Source: an uncultured Alphaproteobacteria bacterium (GTDB lineage Bacteria > Pseudomonadota > Alphaproteobacteria > CAAHEQ01 > UBA3637). From it: DNA of 63,062 nt. Each line of letters starts with the position of its first letter. The stretch's first letter is position 1. Made by a program: the position numbers and the translations under genes. The DNA lies in NCBI GenBank assembly GCA_934203105.1, contig CAKPYQ010000007.1, forward strand, positions 1 through 63,062, written 5' to 3'. Positions 1 through 7,654 of the stretch are shown piece by piece. Below the pieces are notes generated by a model. The model was not told where the DNA came from, did no database searches, and worked only from the letters and a program-made list of their open reading frames with translations.

Positions 1-32
1 GTGTTTATATAGTATATAAGTTTTTTTGAAAT

Positions 33-43
33 GGGGGGGGGGG
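33..43. repeat. G11 homopolymer tract
   Basis: A run of eleven G residues lies in the intergenic region at the left edge. No convincing reading frame or promoter element sits around it, so a phase-variation role is not supported here. Its length is also a likely site of sequencing error. Confidence 0.8.
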
Positions 44-67
44 AAATGATATGCGGGAACTCTAAGA

Positions 68-93
68 GATTCTTCGCCAAAGCTCATAATGAC
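68..93 (-). repeat. dispersed short repeat, family A (copy 1)
   Basis: On the minus strand this reads as a variant of the motif GTCATTCTGA, a short variable middle, then GAAGAATC. The same motif recurs at 204-231, 7036-7178, 7287-7337 and 30428-30495, always outside genes. It looks like a non-coding interspersed repeat that has accumulated point changes. The element's function is unknown. Confidence 0.7.
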
Positions 94-143
94 GGAGGGG
101 AGGAGGGACGTTCAAAATGACACGGGATAAACAGCATTTTTTT

Positions 144-186
144 AAGTGGGGAACGCGTAGCGCGAACATTTTCGCGTCCCCCACTT
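144..186. repeat. palindromic repeat, family B (copy 1)
   Basis: The ends AAGTGGGG and CCCCACTT form an inverted repeat enclosing GCGCG-rich inner segments, so the DNA or RNA could fold into a long hairpin. It matches the reverse complement of the element at 7200-7242 over nearly its whole length, so the two copies lie in opposite orientation. No U-run follows, which argues against a simple terminator. Confidence 0.75.
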
Positions 187-203
187 CGGTACGCTCCATT
201 AAA

Positions 204-231
204 GAGCTTCTTCGACAAGGCTCAGAATGAC
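204..231 (-). repeat. dispersed short repeat, family A (copy 2)
   Basis: This is a minus-strand copy of the GTCATTCTGA ... GAAGA repeat, 18 bases from the family B palindrome. The remaining sequence between 1 and 416 holds no supported gene. A 70-codon frame starting at 227 runs straight through this repeat and the terminator of the next gene. Confidence 0.65.
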
Positions 232-354
232 GCAAACAAACGGTGTCAAAATGTCCCGTGAAAAAAGAGAAGTTAAAGCGACCACATTAAAAGATAGCCT
301 TAAAATTGCAAACCGTAATGGATACAAATCCACCCGTCCAGCAAACACAACAAC

Positions 355-391
355 ACAAAAAAATCCCCACCGACTAAAAAAATCGATGGGG
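355..391 (-). terminator. intrinsic terminator of the repeat-protein gene
   Basis: On the minus strand CCCCATCGA and TCGGTGGGG form a 9-bp stem with one wobble pair, followed by a run of T. It lies 26 bases beyond the stop codon of the gene at 417-3077 and fits as its terminator. Confidence 0.8.
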
Positions 392-416
392 AAAATTATT
401 TCATATCTGTGCTACG

Positions 417-3077
417 TTAACGTTCGCTACCACCTTTAAACATACCGTTGATCGTAATGTTCACATCGTTGCGAACTTTGTTCGTCAATGAGTAAGTCGC
501 ATGAGATGCTTTTGCTAACGTATCCTTTAACCCATCGGAGCTTTTTTCAGGGGCTGCAGCTTGCTCGGTTTGCCCCGTTACCGCTTCAGCCTGAGCCGTT
601 TCCGCAGGTTTTTCATCAGACTTCACCCAATTCATCGGATTGATCTTATTAAGCGTGTCTTTATCCGGAGTTAACTTTTCGGCAACATCGCCCAAAAATT
701 CACCTGTCTTTTCAGCGGCTGTCTTAATCGCATCAGGAGCGTCCTTTGTTATAAACTCGCCGGTTTTTTCAGCCGCAGTTTTAATAGCTTCAGGCGTATC
801 CTTTGTGATAAAATCTCCCACTTGTTGTGTAACCGTTTTTTCTTCCGCAGGTTTTTCAACTTCTGCGGCTGGTTTTTCTGGCGCCGGAGCAGCTTGTTCC
901 TGAGCAGATGTTTTTTCCGCTTCCGCTGCCTTGTTTTGCTTTCCTTGAGCAACCAATAAAGCCTCTTGGATTTTGTCTTCTGGCAAGCCGTTTGCCTTCA
1001 AAAATTCGGCCAAAGCTTTCATATTTTTTTCTGTGTTATCAGAGAACGGATTCAATTTTTCCATCGTCTCTTTGGACGGTGTCACAGCATCAGCCGCATC
1101 ACTTAAAACTTCACCCGTTTTTTCAGCCGCCGTCTTGATCGCTTCCGGAGCATCTTTTGTAATAAACTCACCCGTCTTTTCGACTGCCGTTTTAATTGCA
1201 TCAGGCGTGTCTTTTGTAATAAAGTCACCGACTTTATCCATAATGCCACGTTCTTCGGTCGGTTGTGCCGGAGCCGGTTGTTCGGGGGCAGGGGCCGGAG
1301 CTTCCACAGCCGGTTGTTCTACCGCTGGTGCCGGAGCCGGTTCAGCCGGTTTTTCATCAGATTTAAACAACCCCGTAAAGAAATTACCGACTTCTTTTGC
1401 GCCGGACGATATGCCGTCCACGGTTGCGTTAAAGCCGTCCGCAATTGCATTACCCGTTGGTTTTAATACGTTGTCATAAGTGGCATTCGCCGCGTCTTTT
1501 GTTGCGTCAACAGTCGCGTTAAAACCGCTTTCGACCGCATTGCTGACTGTGATTGTTGCATCGGTTGCGCCTTCGGCAACATAGCCCGCACCTTGCGTCG
1601 CCAAACCGGCAATGCCTGTACCTGTTTGTGCAACACCACCTAAAACGCTACCTAAACCATCGCCCAAGTTTTCACGTAAATAACCGTCTGCTTGACGGCC
1701 GGCATCGTAAACATCTTGCGCCGCTTGCTGAACATCAGCATTGACTTTTTCACCAACGGTTGGTTGTTCAGGCGCCGGAGCCGGTTGTTCGGGGGCAGGG
1801 GCCGGAGCTTCCACAGTCGGTTGTTCTACCGCCGGCGCCGGAGCTGGCTCAGCCGGTTTTTCGTCAGATTTAAACAACCCCGTAAAGAAATTACCCACTT
1901 TTTGTGCGCCGGACGATATGCCGTCCACAGTTGCATTAAAGCCGTCCGCAATTGCGTTACCCGTTGGTTTTAATACATTGTCATAAGTGGCGTTCGCCGC
2001 ATCTTTCGTTGCGTCAACAGTCGCGTTAAAGCCGTCGGCAATCGCATTACCTGTCGGTTCTAACACATTGTCATAAGTAGCATTTGCGGCTTCTTTTGTT
2101 GCATCGACGGTCGCATTAAAACCGCTTTCGACCGCGTTGCCAACGGTGATTGCCGCGTCGGTTGCACCTTCGGCAACATAGCCCGCACCTTGCGTCGCTA
2201 AACCGGCAATGCCTGTACCTGTTTGCGTAACACCGCCCAATACACCGCCTAAACCATCGCCCAAGTTCTCGCGTAAATAACCGTCCGCTTGACGGCCGGC
2301 ATCGTAAACATCTTGTGCCGCTTGTTGAACATCAGCATTGACTTTTTCACCAACGGTTGGTTGTTCGGGCGCCGGAGCCGGTTGCTCGGGGGCAGGGACC
2401 GGAGCTTCCACAGCCGGTTGTTCTACCGCTGGTGCCGGAGCCGGTTCGGCCGGTTTTTCATCAGATTTAAACAACCCCGTAAAGAAATTACCCACTTCTT
2501 TTGCGCCGGACGATATGCCGTCCACGGTTGCATTAAAGCCGTCGGCAATCGCATTACCAGCTGGTTTTAAAACATTGTCATAAGTGGCGTTCGCCGCATC
2601 TTTCGTTGCATCAACAGTCGCGTTAAAGCCGCTTTCGACCGCGTTGCCAACGGTGATTGCCGCGTCGGTTGCACCTTCGGCAACATAGCCCGCGCCTTGT
2701 GTTGCCAAGCCGCCAATAGCCGTGCCCGTTTGAGCAACACCGCCCAATACACCGCCTAAACCATTGCCTAAGTTTTCACGTAAATAACCGTCCGCTTGAC
2801 GGCCGGCATCGTAAACATCTTGTGCCGCTTGCTGAACATCAGCATTGACTTTTTCACCTGTGCTGGGTGCTTGTTCAATTTCGCCGCCATCGGCACGAAC
2901 TTGATCAGCCAATCGTTCCTCTGCCGTTTGAGCAACTTGAACAATCGGCGTTTCAGATGACCGAATCTCCGGTTTCGCTTCCGCAGCTGACGCAGAGGGG
3001 CCAAACAAACCCGCAGCAGCAACAACCAAAGCAAAAAAGCTACTTCTTAAATAACTGTTTTTCAAGATGTTTCTCAT
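417..3077 (-). CDS. secreted proline/alanine-rich protein with three long tandem repeats
   Basis: I do not recognise a named family. Residues 1-32 form a signal peptide (basic start, hydrophobic core, ASA-type cleavage site), so the protein is exported. Residues 73-605 hold three near-identical modules starting with GEKVNADVQQAAQDVY. Each has an Ala/Gly/Asn-rich amphipathic part and ends with a Pro-Ala-Glu linker (PAPAPEQP). The second module carries an extra internal ~35-residue duplication. The C-terminal third has four 19-residue repeats beginning FITKD at about 619, 638, 756 and 775. The pattern suggests an extended periplasmic or surface protein rather than an enzyme. It has its own consensus promoter (3126-3154) and terminator. 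The high repeat identity makes copy-number change by recombination likely. The start has a GGTTGGG ribosome site. Confidence 0.75.
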   Translation of the reverse strand: MRNILKNSYLRSSFFALVVAAAGLFGPSASAAEAKPEIRSSETPIVQVAQTAEERLADQVRADGGEIEQAPSTGEKVNADVQQAAQDVYDAGRQADGYLRENLGNGLGGVLGGVAQTGTAIGGLATQGAGYVAEGATDAAITVGNAVESGFNATVDATKDAANATYDNVLKPAGNAIADGFNATVDGISSGAKEVGNFFTGLFKSDEKPAEPAPAPAVEQPAVEAPVPAPEQPAPAPEQPTVGEKVNADVQQAAQDVYDAGRQADGYLRENLGDGLGGVLGGVTQTGTGIAGLATQGAGYVAEGATDAAITVGNAVESGFNATVDATKEAANATYDNVLEPTGNAIADGFNATVDATKDAANATYDNVLKPTGNAIADGFNATVDGISSGAQKVGNFFTGLFKSDEKPAEPAPAPAVEQPTVEAPAPAPEQPAPAPEQPTVGEKVNADVQQAAQDVYDAGRQADGYLRENLGDGLGSVLGGVAQTGTGIAGLATQGAGYVAEGATDATITVSNAVESGFNATVDATKDAANATYDNVLKPTGNAIADGFNATVDGISSGAKEVGNFFTGLFKSDEKPAEPAPAPAVEQPAVEAPAPAPEQPAPAQPTEERGIMDKVGDFITKDTPDAIKTAVEKTGEFITKDAPEAIKTAAEKTGEVLSDAADAVTPSKETMEKLNPFSDNTEKNMKALAEFLKANGLPEDKIQEALLVAQGKQNKAAEAEKTSAQEQAAPAPEKPAAEVEKPAEEKTVTQQVGDFITKDTPEAIKTAAEKTGEFITKDAPDAIKTAAEKTGEFLGDVAEKLTPDKDTLNKINPMNWVKSDEKPAETAQAEAVTGQTEQAAAPEKSSDGLKDTLAKASHATYSLTNKVRNDVNITINGMFKGGSER
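1263..2861 (-). repeat. three tandem DNA repeats within the secreted protein gene
   Basis: The three protein modules correspond to about 2861-2355, 2354-1755 and 1754-1263. The DNA copies are almost identical, with occasional single-base differences, and the middle copy carries an additional ~105-base internal duplication. The conserved DNA indicates recent duplication or ongoing gene conversion. It also makes this stretch prone to assembly collapse. Confidence 0.85.
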
Positions 3078-3125
3078 ATTTTTCCCAACCTTTCACGAAT
3101 CGATTATAATTCGACTATACTTATA

Positions 3126-3154
3126 TTTATATCATACTTTTGGTTGTTTGTCAA
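3126..3154 (-). promoter_or_regulatory. sigma-70 promoter of the repeat-protein gene
   Basis: The minus strand carries TTGACA, a 17-base spacer and TATAAA, about 50 bases upstream of the start at 3077. The spacing is ideal. It lies between nfeD and the repeat gene, so the repeat gene can be transcribed on its own. Confidence 0.8.
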
Positions 3155-3167
3155 TTTTTTTGTTGAG

Positions 3168-3632
3168 TTATTTAACTTCCACAGAAAGCATCGTTCCGTC
3201 GACGCCGACAACAACGACTTCCTGACCGACTTCAACGTCTTTTTTGCATTGAGCCAACCACACCGTATCGCCGACTCGCACCTTGCCTTTGCCGTTTTTA
3301 ATCTTTTCGCAAACAATAAAGCTTTTACCGATAAAGCGTTGTGCTCCCGTTTTGGTATGGGAAGCAATTTCTTTGTTCCGACCAAAGACTTTTCCGTAAA
3401 CGAAAAAGCCGAAAGATAAAGAAAGGATAGACATCAAAATAAAAATTAAAAATTGCATAGCAAATGTTAAATAACCGAATAACCACACAATTAAACCCGT
3501 TAAAATCGCCCCAAATCCGAACCACATAACAAAAGTTCCGGGGACAAACAATTCAGCAATAATTAACAAAATGCCGGCAATCAGCCAGCCCCACATTCCA
3601 TACACAATATCTAAAATAAAAATTTCGCTCAT
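3168..3632 (-). CDS. NfeD-like membrane protein
   Basis: This is a 154-residue NfeD family protein. NfeD proteins are short membrane proteins with a C-terminal OB fold that partner SPFH/stomatin proteins in membrane microdomains. The N-terminal half contains two or three hydrophobic segments (MWGWLIAGILLIIAELFVPG, then TGLIVWLFGYL and a third). The C-terminal half is a small beta-rich OB-like domain. A frame extending six codons further upstream exists, but AAGGAT lies 9 bases before the internal ATG at 3632, so I chose that start. It lies directly downstream of the SPFH gene with a ~90-base gap holding an imperfect hairpin, the standard order for this pair. Confidence 0.85.
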   Translation of the reverse strand: MSEIFILDIVYGMWGWLIAGILLIIAELFVPGTFVMWFGFGAILTGLIVWLFGYLTFAMQFLIFILMSILSLSFGFFVYGKVFGRNKEIASHTKTGAQRFIGKSFIVCEKIKNGKGKVRVGDTVWLAQCKKDVEVGQEVVVVGVDGTMLSVEVK

Positions 3633-3721
3633 TTTTTTGTGATCCTTCATTTTTTTGACTAAACAAGCAAAGGGCGTTTGCTTTGAAATTTAAAGCGCAC
3701 ACCCCTTACTTATTTTAAAAG

Positions 3722-4651
3722 TTATTTTTTGGTTGTCTTATCCGAACTTAAAACGGACTTTGTCAATTCCGCAATGCCGGTCAAAGAGCTTGCCAATTGT
3801 TGCGTTTCAAACGGCAACATCAATAATTTTTGATTGGGCGAATTGATGATTTGCTTTAAAGCTTCCACATACGCTTGACCTAAAAAGTAATTTAAAGCTT
3901 GCGGTTTGCCATTGCTGATCGCGTCAGATACAACGGAGGTTGCTTTGGCTTCGGCTTCGGCCGCTCTTTCGCGCGCTTCGGCTTGGCGGAAAGCCACTTC
4001 TTTTTCACCTTCGGCCGCCAAAACTGCCGCTTGTTTTTCACCTTCCGCTTTTAAGACAGCGGCTTGCTTAAACCCTTCGGCGTCCAAAATGTTGGCACGT
4101 TTTTCACGTTCAGCCTTCATTTGACGCGCCATCGCATCAATCAAATCGCGCGGAGGCGAAATATCTTTGATTTCAACACGCGTGATTTTTGTTCCCCAAG
4201 GAACAGTCGCTTCATCAACAACCGACAATAAACGTTGGTTAATGACGTCACGTTGGCTTAACAATTCATCGATTTCCATCGAACCGATTACCGTACGGAC
4301 GTTTGTCATAACCAAGTTTAATAAACCGGCGTACAAATCGTGAATTTGATAAGAGGCAGCGTACGGATCTTGAATTTCAAAAAAGACAACACCGTCCACG
4401 CGGACCATAGCGTTATCTTTTGTAATCACGTCTTGGGATGGAATATCTAAAACTTGCTCCATCATATTTACTTTTTGACCGATACGCTCGATAATCGGTG
4501 TCAAAAAGTGCAACCCCGGTTTTAAGATTTTCGAAAAACGCCCGAAACTTTCAACCGTATATTCATATCCTTGCGGAACAATGGTAATGCTCCAAGCAAA
4601 CAGAACAAAAACCAAAATCGCCAAGAATAAAACAAAGTATAAAAAACCCAT
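3722..4651 (-). CDS. qmcA: SPFH/Band 7 domain protein (QmcA/stomatin-like)
   Basis: The 309-residue protein has an N-terminal membrane anchor (residues about 2-25) followed by the Band 7/SPFH domain (QGYEYTVESFGRF, then EIKDISPPRDL). A long Ala/Glu-rich coiled coil follows around residues 180-250 (REKRANILDAEGFKQAAVLK and repeats of AEGEKQAA). These features place it in the stomatin/slipin group, which oligomerises in the inner membrane. The start has a strong AAGGAG site 6 bases upstream. NfeD follows on the same strand, which supports the assignment. Family members are linked to membrane protein quality control, but the specific role here is not visible. Confidence 0.88.
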   Translation of the reverse strand: MGFLYFVLFLAILVFVLFAWSITIVPQGYEYTVESFGRFSKILKPGLHFLTPIIERIGQKVNMMEQVLDIPSQDVITKDNAMVRVDGVVFFEIQDPYAASYQIHDLYAGLLNLVMTNVRTVIGSMEIDELLSQRDVINQRLLSVVDEATVPWGTKITRVEIKDISPPRDLIDAMARQMKAEREKRANILDAEGFKQAAVLKAEGEKQAAVLAAEGEKEVAFRQAEARERAAEAEAKATSVVSDAISNGKPQALNYFLGQAYVEALKQIINSPNQKLLMLPFETQQLASSLTGIAELTKSVLSSDKTTKK

Positions 4652-4762
4652 TTGTTTCTCCTTAATAAAAATAATAAAAGAATAATTGCATTCTTTTTTC
4701 CACTATGCTATATTAAAGCTATATGGTTAATAAATTACTAAAAGCCTTTATAAAAAAATAAT

Positions 4763-4774
4763 TTGTAATTACAA
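4763..4774. promoter_or_regulatory. TTGTAATTACAA palindrome between divergent genes
   Basis: A perfect 12-base palindrome lies in the 192-base region between the divergent SPFH gene and the coiled-coil/MazEF operon. It is a plausible operator for either direction. I did not find a clean -35/-10 pair next to it, and AT-rich DNA produces such palindromes by chance. Confidence 0.3.
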
Positions 4775-4843
4775 TGTAATTTCCTCTTGCAATCCAAATA
4801 AAAGTGTGTTAGCCTTTGATTATCAATCGAAAAGGAGATTTTT

Positions 4844-6424
4844 ATGACACACGCATTTTTTGAAGATATTGATGTGAAAAAAGAAAATATCGGATCGGGT
4901 AAAAAAGCTTTTTATCAAAAGCCGATTTACTGGATTGCGACGATTTTAAGCTTGCTTTGGATTTGGGCAGCCGTGGATTATATGATCGGCGTTGAATGGT
5001 GGGCGACACGTTATCGATTGCCGCCGGCGGAGTTCGTCGGTATGGTTTGCGGACAAGCATTGCCTTTGGCGTTGATTTGGTTTGTCGTGGCTTGGGTCGA
5101 TCGACGCAATCAGTTGGAAGAAGAAACAAAAACTTTGCGTGCTTATATGAATCAACTGATGTATCCGACCGAAGAAGGGGCTGTTTATACACAGTCTTTA
5201 ACAAACGCTTTACGCAGCCAAATCAAAGAATTTAAGGTCGTTTTCGGCCAAGCAGCCGATCAAACGAAAATTGTTCGTGAAGAAATGAAACGTTGGATCA
5301 AGGATTTAGCGATCGTGATCGACCATGTGGACACCAAAACGGTTGCGTCTATGAAAGAATTGGCTCATCACGTTCAAGTATTGGCTAAGTCGACCGAAAA
5401 AGCAAATGAAAGCACGATGAGTATTACACAATCATTGTCCGATCGCGCGGGCGTGTTAGAAGCTACCAGCGATAAAGTTGCTCGGATTATGGGATCTGTG
5501 TCCGGCGTGTTGAATGAAAATATCGCTCATGTTGACCAAGCAACGGAAAGCTTGCGCCAAACGGCGGAGCACACCGGCGAAATATTAAAAATTGCCGATA
5601 ATACTTCTGCTCAATTTAACCGGCAGATGGACAGAATGGAAGCCTTAATGAACGAATATCAAAATCAAACCAATGAACACAACGAACGCATTTTTATGAA
5701 TGCCGAAAAAATCTTGACGGTTTTAAAAACGCAAGGTGCTTTGTTGGATCAAGAAGTTGAAAAAACGTTACATAAAATGTCACAAGCCGGCGACAAAGTC
5801 ATTGAACAATCCGCTCATTTAACGAATGTTTCAGATACGGCCGTGGCTCATTTAAATGAAGTCGGCACTCAATTAAACGTTCAAACGGACATTTTAAACC
5901 AAGTTTTAACCGAAACGGACGCGCGCGTGCGGCAATTGTCTTCGTCCGGCGTAGAAGAGCAAACTCGGCGATTATTGGAAGTTTCCGAAAAAACAGACAA
6001 CTTTATCAAAAAGCTGAATGCGGATTTGCAAAGCACTTCTTGTGATCAATTTATGAAAGATGCGCGTTTGATTTTGGAACACTTATCGACTTTTGCGATC
6101 GATATCGTTCATGTTTTTACGCCCAAAGCCGAAGAAGAACAATGGAAAAAATATTATGCCGGAGATAATGCCGCGTTTATGCGCTATTTGATGTCGGCGA
6201 TTCCAAAAGATAAAGTCGAAGCATTTAAAAAGCTTTACCGTGACAATTCGACGTTAAGGATTGCTGTTACTCGGTATATGTCGGAATTTGATGCGTTGAC
6301 GATAAAAGCCAAAAATAATGAAAAAAAAGATGTTTTATTGCCTGTTTTAATTGGTTCCGACGCCGGACGGCTTTATATGATTTTAAAACAAACGTTGGCA
6401 TCGTCTAAAAAAGGAGGGGTATAA
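4844..6424 (+). CDS. membrane-anchored coiled-coil protein, operon with MazEF-like pair
   Basis: No named family is evident. The 526-residue protein starts with a short cytoplasmic segment. Two transmembrane helices follow (about residues 28-47 and 63-82), with the positively charged VDRRNQ after the second. Roughly 300 residues of heptad-rich coiled coil come next (Lys, Glu, Gln, Thr, Ala), with a compact helical C-terminal part from about residue 400. The two-helix anchor plus long coiled coil resembles polarity factors such as TipN in architecture only. The start has an AAAGGAG site. The stop TAA shares a base with the ATG of the following mazE-like gene, so the three genes are translationally coupled. 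The role is unknown. Confidence 0.7.
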   Translation: MTHAFFEDIDVKKENIGSGKKAFYQKPIYWIATILSLLWIWAAVDYMIGVEWWATRYRLPPAEFVGMVCGQALPLALIWFVVAWVDRRNQLEEETKTLRAYMNQLMYPTEEGAVYTQSLTNALRSQIKEFKVVFGQAADQTKIVREEMKRWIKDLAIVIDHVDTKTVASMKELAHHVQVLAKSTEKANESTMSITQSLSDRAGVLEATSDKVARIMGSVSGVLNENIAHVDQATESLRQTAEHTGEILKIADNTSAQFNRQMDRMEALMNEYQNQTNEHNERIFMNAEKILTVLKTQGALLDQEVEKTLHKMSQAGDKVIEQSAHLTNVSDTAVAHLNEVGTQLNVQTDILNQVLTETDARVRQLSSSGVEEQTRRLLEVSEKTDNFIKKLNADLQSTSCDQFMKDARLILEHLSTFAIDIVHVFTPKAEEEQWKKYYAGDNAAFMRYLMSAIPKDKVEAFKKLYRDNSTLRIAVTRYMSEFDALTIKAKNNEKKDVLLPVLIGSDAGRLYMILKQTLASSKKGGV

Positions 6425-6642
6425 TGAAAGTTTCCTTAATCCGTATCGGTAATTCGCAAGGAATACGCATCCCGTCATCGGTTATAAAGCAATGCGGTTT
6501 TGACCAAGAATTGGAAGTGACGATCAAAAACAAATCGATGATTGTAACGGCGTCAGAAGCTGTACGCCGCGGATGGCAAGAATTGTCTGAAAAAGAAAAC
6601 AATCAAGCGCCGTTTGATGAAAAAGGAGAATGGGAATGGTAA
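6424..6642 (+). CDS. MazE/AbrB-type antitoxin
   Basis: The 72-residue protein shows the swapped-hairpin AbrB/MazE DNA-binding fold: MKVSLIRIGNSQGIRIPSSV, then ELEVTIKNKSMIV. RIGNSQGIRIP is the typical MazE signature. The acidic tail (SEKENNQAPFDEKGEWEW) fits the toxin-neutralising C-terminus. Such antitoxins usually repress their own operon. It overlaps the upstream coiled-coil gene by one base and the toxin gene by 7 bases. No separate promoter is visible, so its expression seems tied to the coiled-coil gene. That arrangement is unusual for a toxin-antitoxin pair. Confidence 0.85.
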   Translation: MKVSLIRIGNSQGIRIPSSVIKQCGFDQELEVTIKNKSMIVTASEAVRRGWQELSEKENNQAPFDEKGEWEW

Positions 6643-6932
6643 AACGTTTTATGGTTTATGAAGTGAAAGTTGATGATGCTATCAAAGCTTGTGTAGTCAT
6701 TTCTCCGGACGAGCTGAACAACGTATTGCCTTATGTTATGGTTGCGCCAGTCACGTCAAAGATCAGGCCTCTGCCTTATCGCATATTGTTAGAGATGAAG
6801 GGGCGTGATGCTCAAATTGCATTGGATCAAATCCGCACGCGACCAAAGTCTGATTTTTTACGCAAGTTAGGGCGTTTGCCGGAACCTTGTCAGGCCGAAA
6901 TTGTGCATGTCCTGCGACAAATGTTTGAATAA
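6636..6932 (+). CDS. MazF/PemK-type mRNA interferase toxin
   Basis: The 98-residue protein matches the core of the MazF/PemK endoribonuclease fold: ACVVISPDELN, VMVAPVTSKIRPLPYRI and ALDQIRTRPKSDFLRKLGRL. The family cleaves single-stranded mRNA. An ATG at 6630 is only one base after AGGAG, so I chose the ATG at 6636, which has a 7-base spacing. Compared with E. coli MazF, the N-terminal loop that usually reads GSEQxGxRP is missing or much shortened. This loop contributes to the active site in studied members, so activity is uncertain. The position directly behind the MazE-like gene supports the call. Confidence 0.8.
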   Translation: MVKRFMVYEVKVDDAIKACVVISPDELNNVLPYVMVAPVTSKIRPLPYRILLEMKGRDAQIALDQIRTRPKSDFLRKLGRLPEPCQAEIVHVLRQMFE

Positions 6933-7035
6933 AAAAGCATTTAGAGTTTTGGGTTAACTTGTACGCGTATACCTGAAGATTTTCCTGTACCGGTGCTTTA
7001 TTTCGCGTGTCTTTTTGTTGCTGTTTTCCTAACGG

Positions 7036-7178
7036 GTCATTCTGAGCGAACGCGAAGAATCCTTTAACACACGGAGTCATTCTGAACGAATGTGAAGAAT
7101 CTCTTGAAGCAGTTGTGTCATTCTGAATGAGTGAAGAATCTTTTGACACGCGGCGTCATTCTGAGCAACGCGAAGAAT
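7036..7178 (+). repeat. cluster of four family A repeats
   Basis: Four head-to-tail copies of GTCATTCTGA ... GAAGAATC begin at 7036, 7076, 7117 and 7155, with short variable spacers. The segment CTTTTGACACGCGGCGTCAT between the last two copies recurs exactly at about 30455, so the array is spread as composite units. The 796-base region 6933-7728 has no supported gene. Frames across it are repeat translations. Confidence 0.75.
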
Positions 7179-7199
7179 TTTTTTAATGGAACCTGCCCA

Positions 7200-7242
7200 A
7201 AGTGGGGGACGCGAAAATTTTCGCGCCGCGCGTCCCCCACTT
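7200..7242. repeat. palindromic repeat, family B (copy 2)
   Basis: AAGTGGGGGACGCG at the left end and its exact 14-base reverse complement at the right end enclose AAAATTTTCGCGCCG. It could extrude as a very stable hairpin. The copy at 144-186 is inverted relative to this one. Confidence 0.85.
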
Positions 7243-7286
7243 GATAAGCTGTTTTATTTTCAATCGTCTGAACGTTTTCCTCATGG

Positions 7287-7337
7287 GTCATTCTGAAACT
7301 GACGTTTTTCCCGTCATTCTGAAAGAAGCGGAGAATC
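7287..7337 (+). repeat. two further family A repeats
   Basis: A partial copy (GTCATTCTGAAA) begins at 7287 and a fuller one begins at 7313 and ends GGAGAATC. They are separated by about 14 bases and follow the family B palindrome. Confidence 0.6.
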
Positions 7338-7358
7338 TTTTTACATCATCACGAAGCC

Positions 7359-7402
7359 AAATGTGCGGCGCGCAAAAGCCCGCGCGCCAGAGCCGCACAT
7401 TT
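7359..7402. repeat. palindromic repeat, family C
   Basis: The outer arms AAATGTGCGGC and GCCGCACATTT pair perfectly, and inner GCGCGC arms also pair. The design parallels families B and D, with an AT-containing outer edge and a GC-rich core, but the sequence differs. Confidence 0.75.
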
Positions 7403-7427
7403 TCCATGACTGGATGAGCTCTCCCAA

Positions 7428-7464
7428 TCGTCCCCGCGGATTGATCCGCGCGGCGTGGGGACGA
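7428..7464. repeat. palindromic repeat, family D
   Basis: TCGTCCCC and GGGGACGA form the outer arms, with a second nested palindrome CGCGGATTGATCCGCG inside. It is the third distinct GC-rich hairpin element within 270 bases. Confidence 0.75.
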
Positions 7465-7537
7465 CTGATTTTTTTGAATAACCGCCTCTTCTCTTTGTTA
7501 AAAAATTTGATATAACTATTTGAAAAACATAAATTTT

Positions 7538-7567
7538 ATTATAACACAAACGATCGTTTAAAGTCAA
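7538..7567 (-). promoter_or_regulatory. minus-strand promoter with AAACGATCGTTT operator in the spacer
   Basis: Reading on the minus strand: TTGACT, an 18-base spacer containing the perfect palindrome AAACGATCGTTT (7548-7559), and TATAAT with an extended TG. It faces left into the repeat patch, where no gene is supported, so its product may be a non-coding RNA. The block from the palindrome through the -10 box is nearly identical to the plus-strand copy at 7655-7677. Confidence 0.7.
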
Positions 7568-7654
7568 TAGATTTTTTTGCAACGGAGCCCTCTATAACAC
7601 ACTGAAATTAAACAAAAGCCGATTTTTACATTTTGCTTAAAATATGACGAACAC

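Noticed and set aside
227..439. 70-codon frame on the plus strand at the left end
   Set aside because: It runs through a dispersed repeat and the minus-strand terminator, has no ribosome site and no coding signature.
640..2583. Several long plus-strand frames opposite the repeat protein
   Set aside because: They are low-complexity shadows of the exported repeat protein (Ser/Ala/Gly translations of its antisense).
7036..7178. Four regularly spaced short repeats as a CRISPR array
   Set aside because: The repeats are degenerate, spacers are only 13-16 bases, there are no cas genes, and the motif is dispersed across the window.
6763..7582. Frames of 71-128 codons on both strands over the repeat patch and mazF
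   Set aside because: They are translations of the palindromes and family A repeats and overlap the mazF-like gene or the promoter pair. No ribosome site fits.
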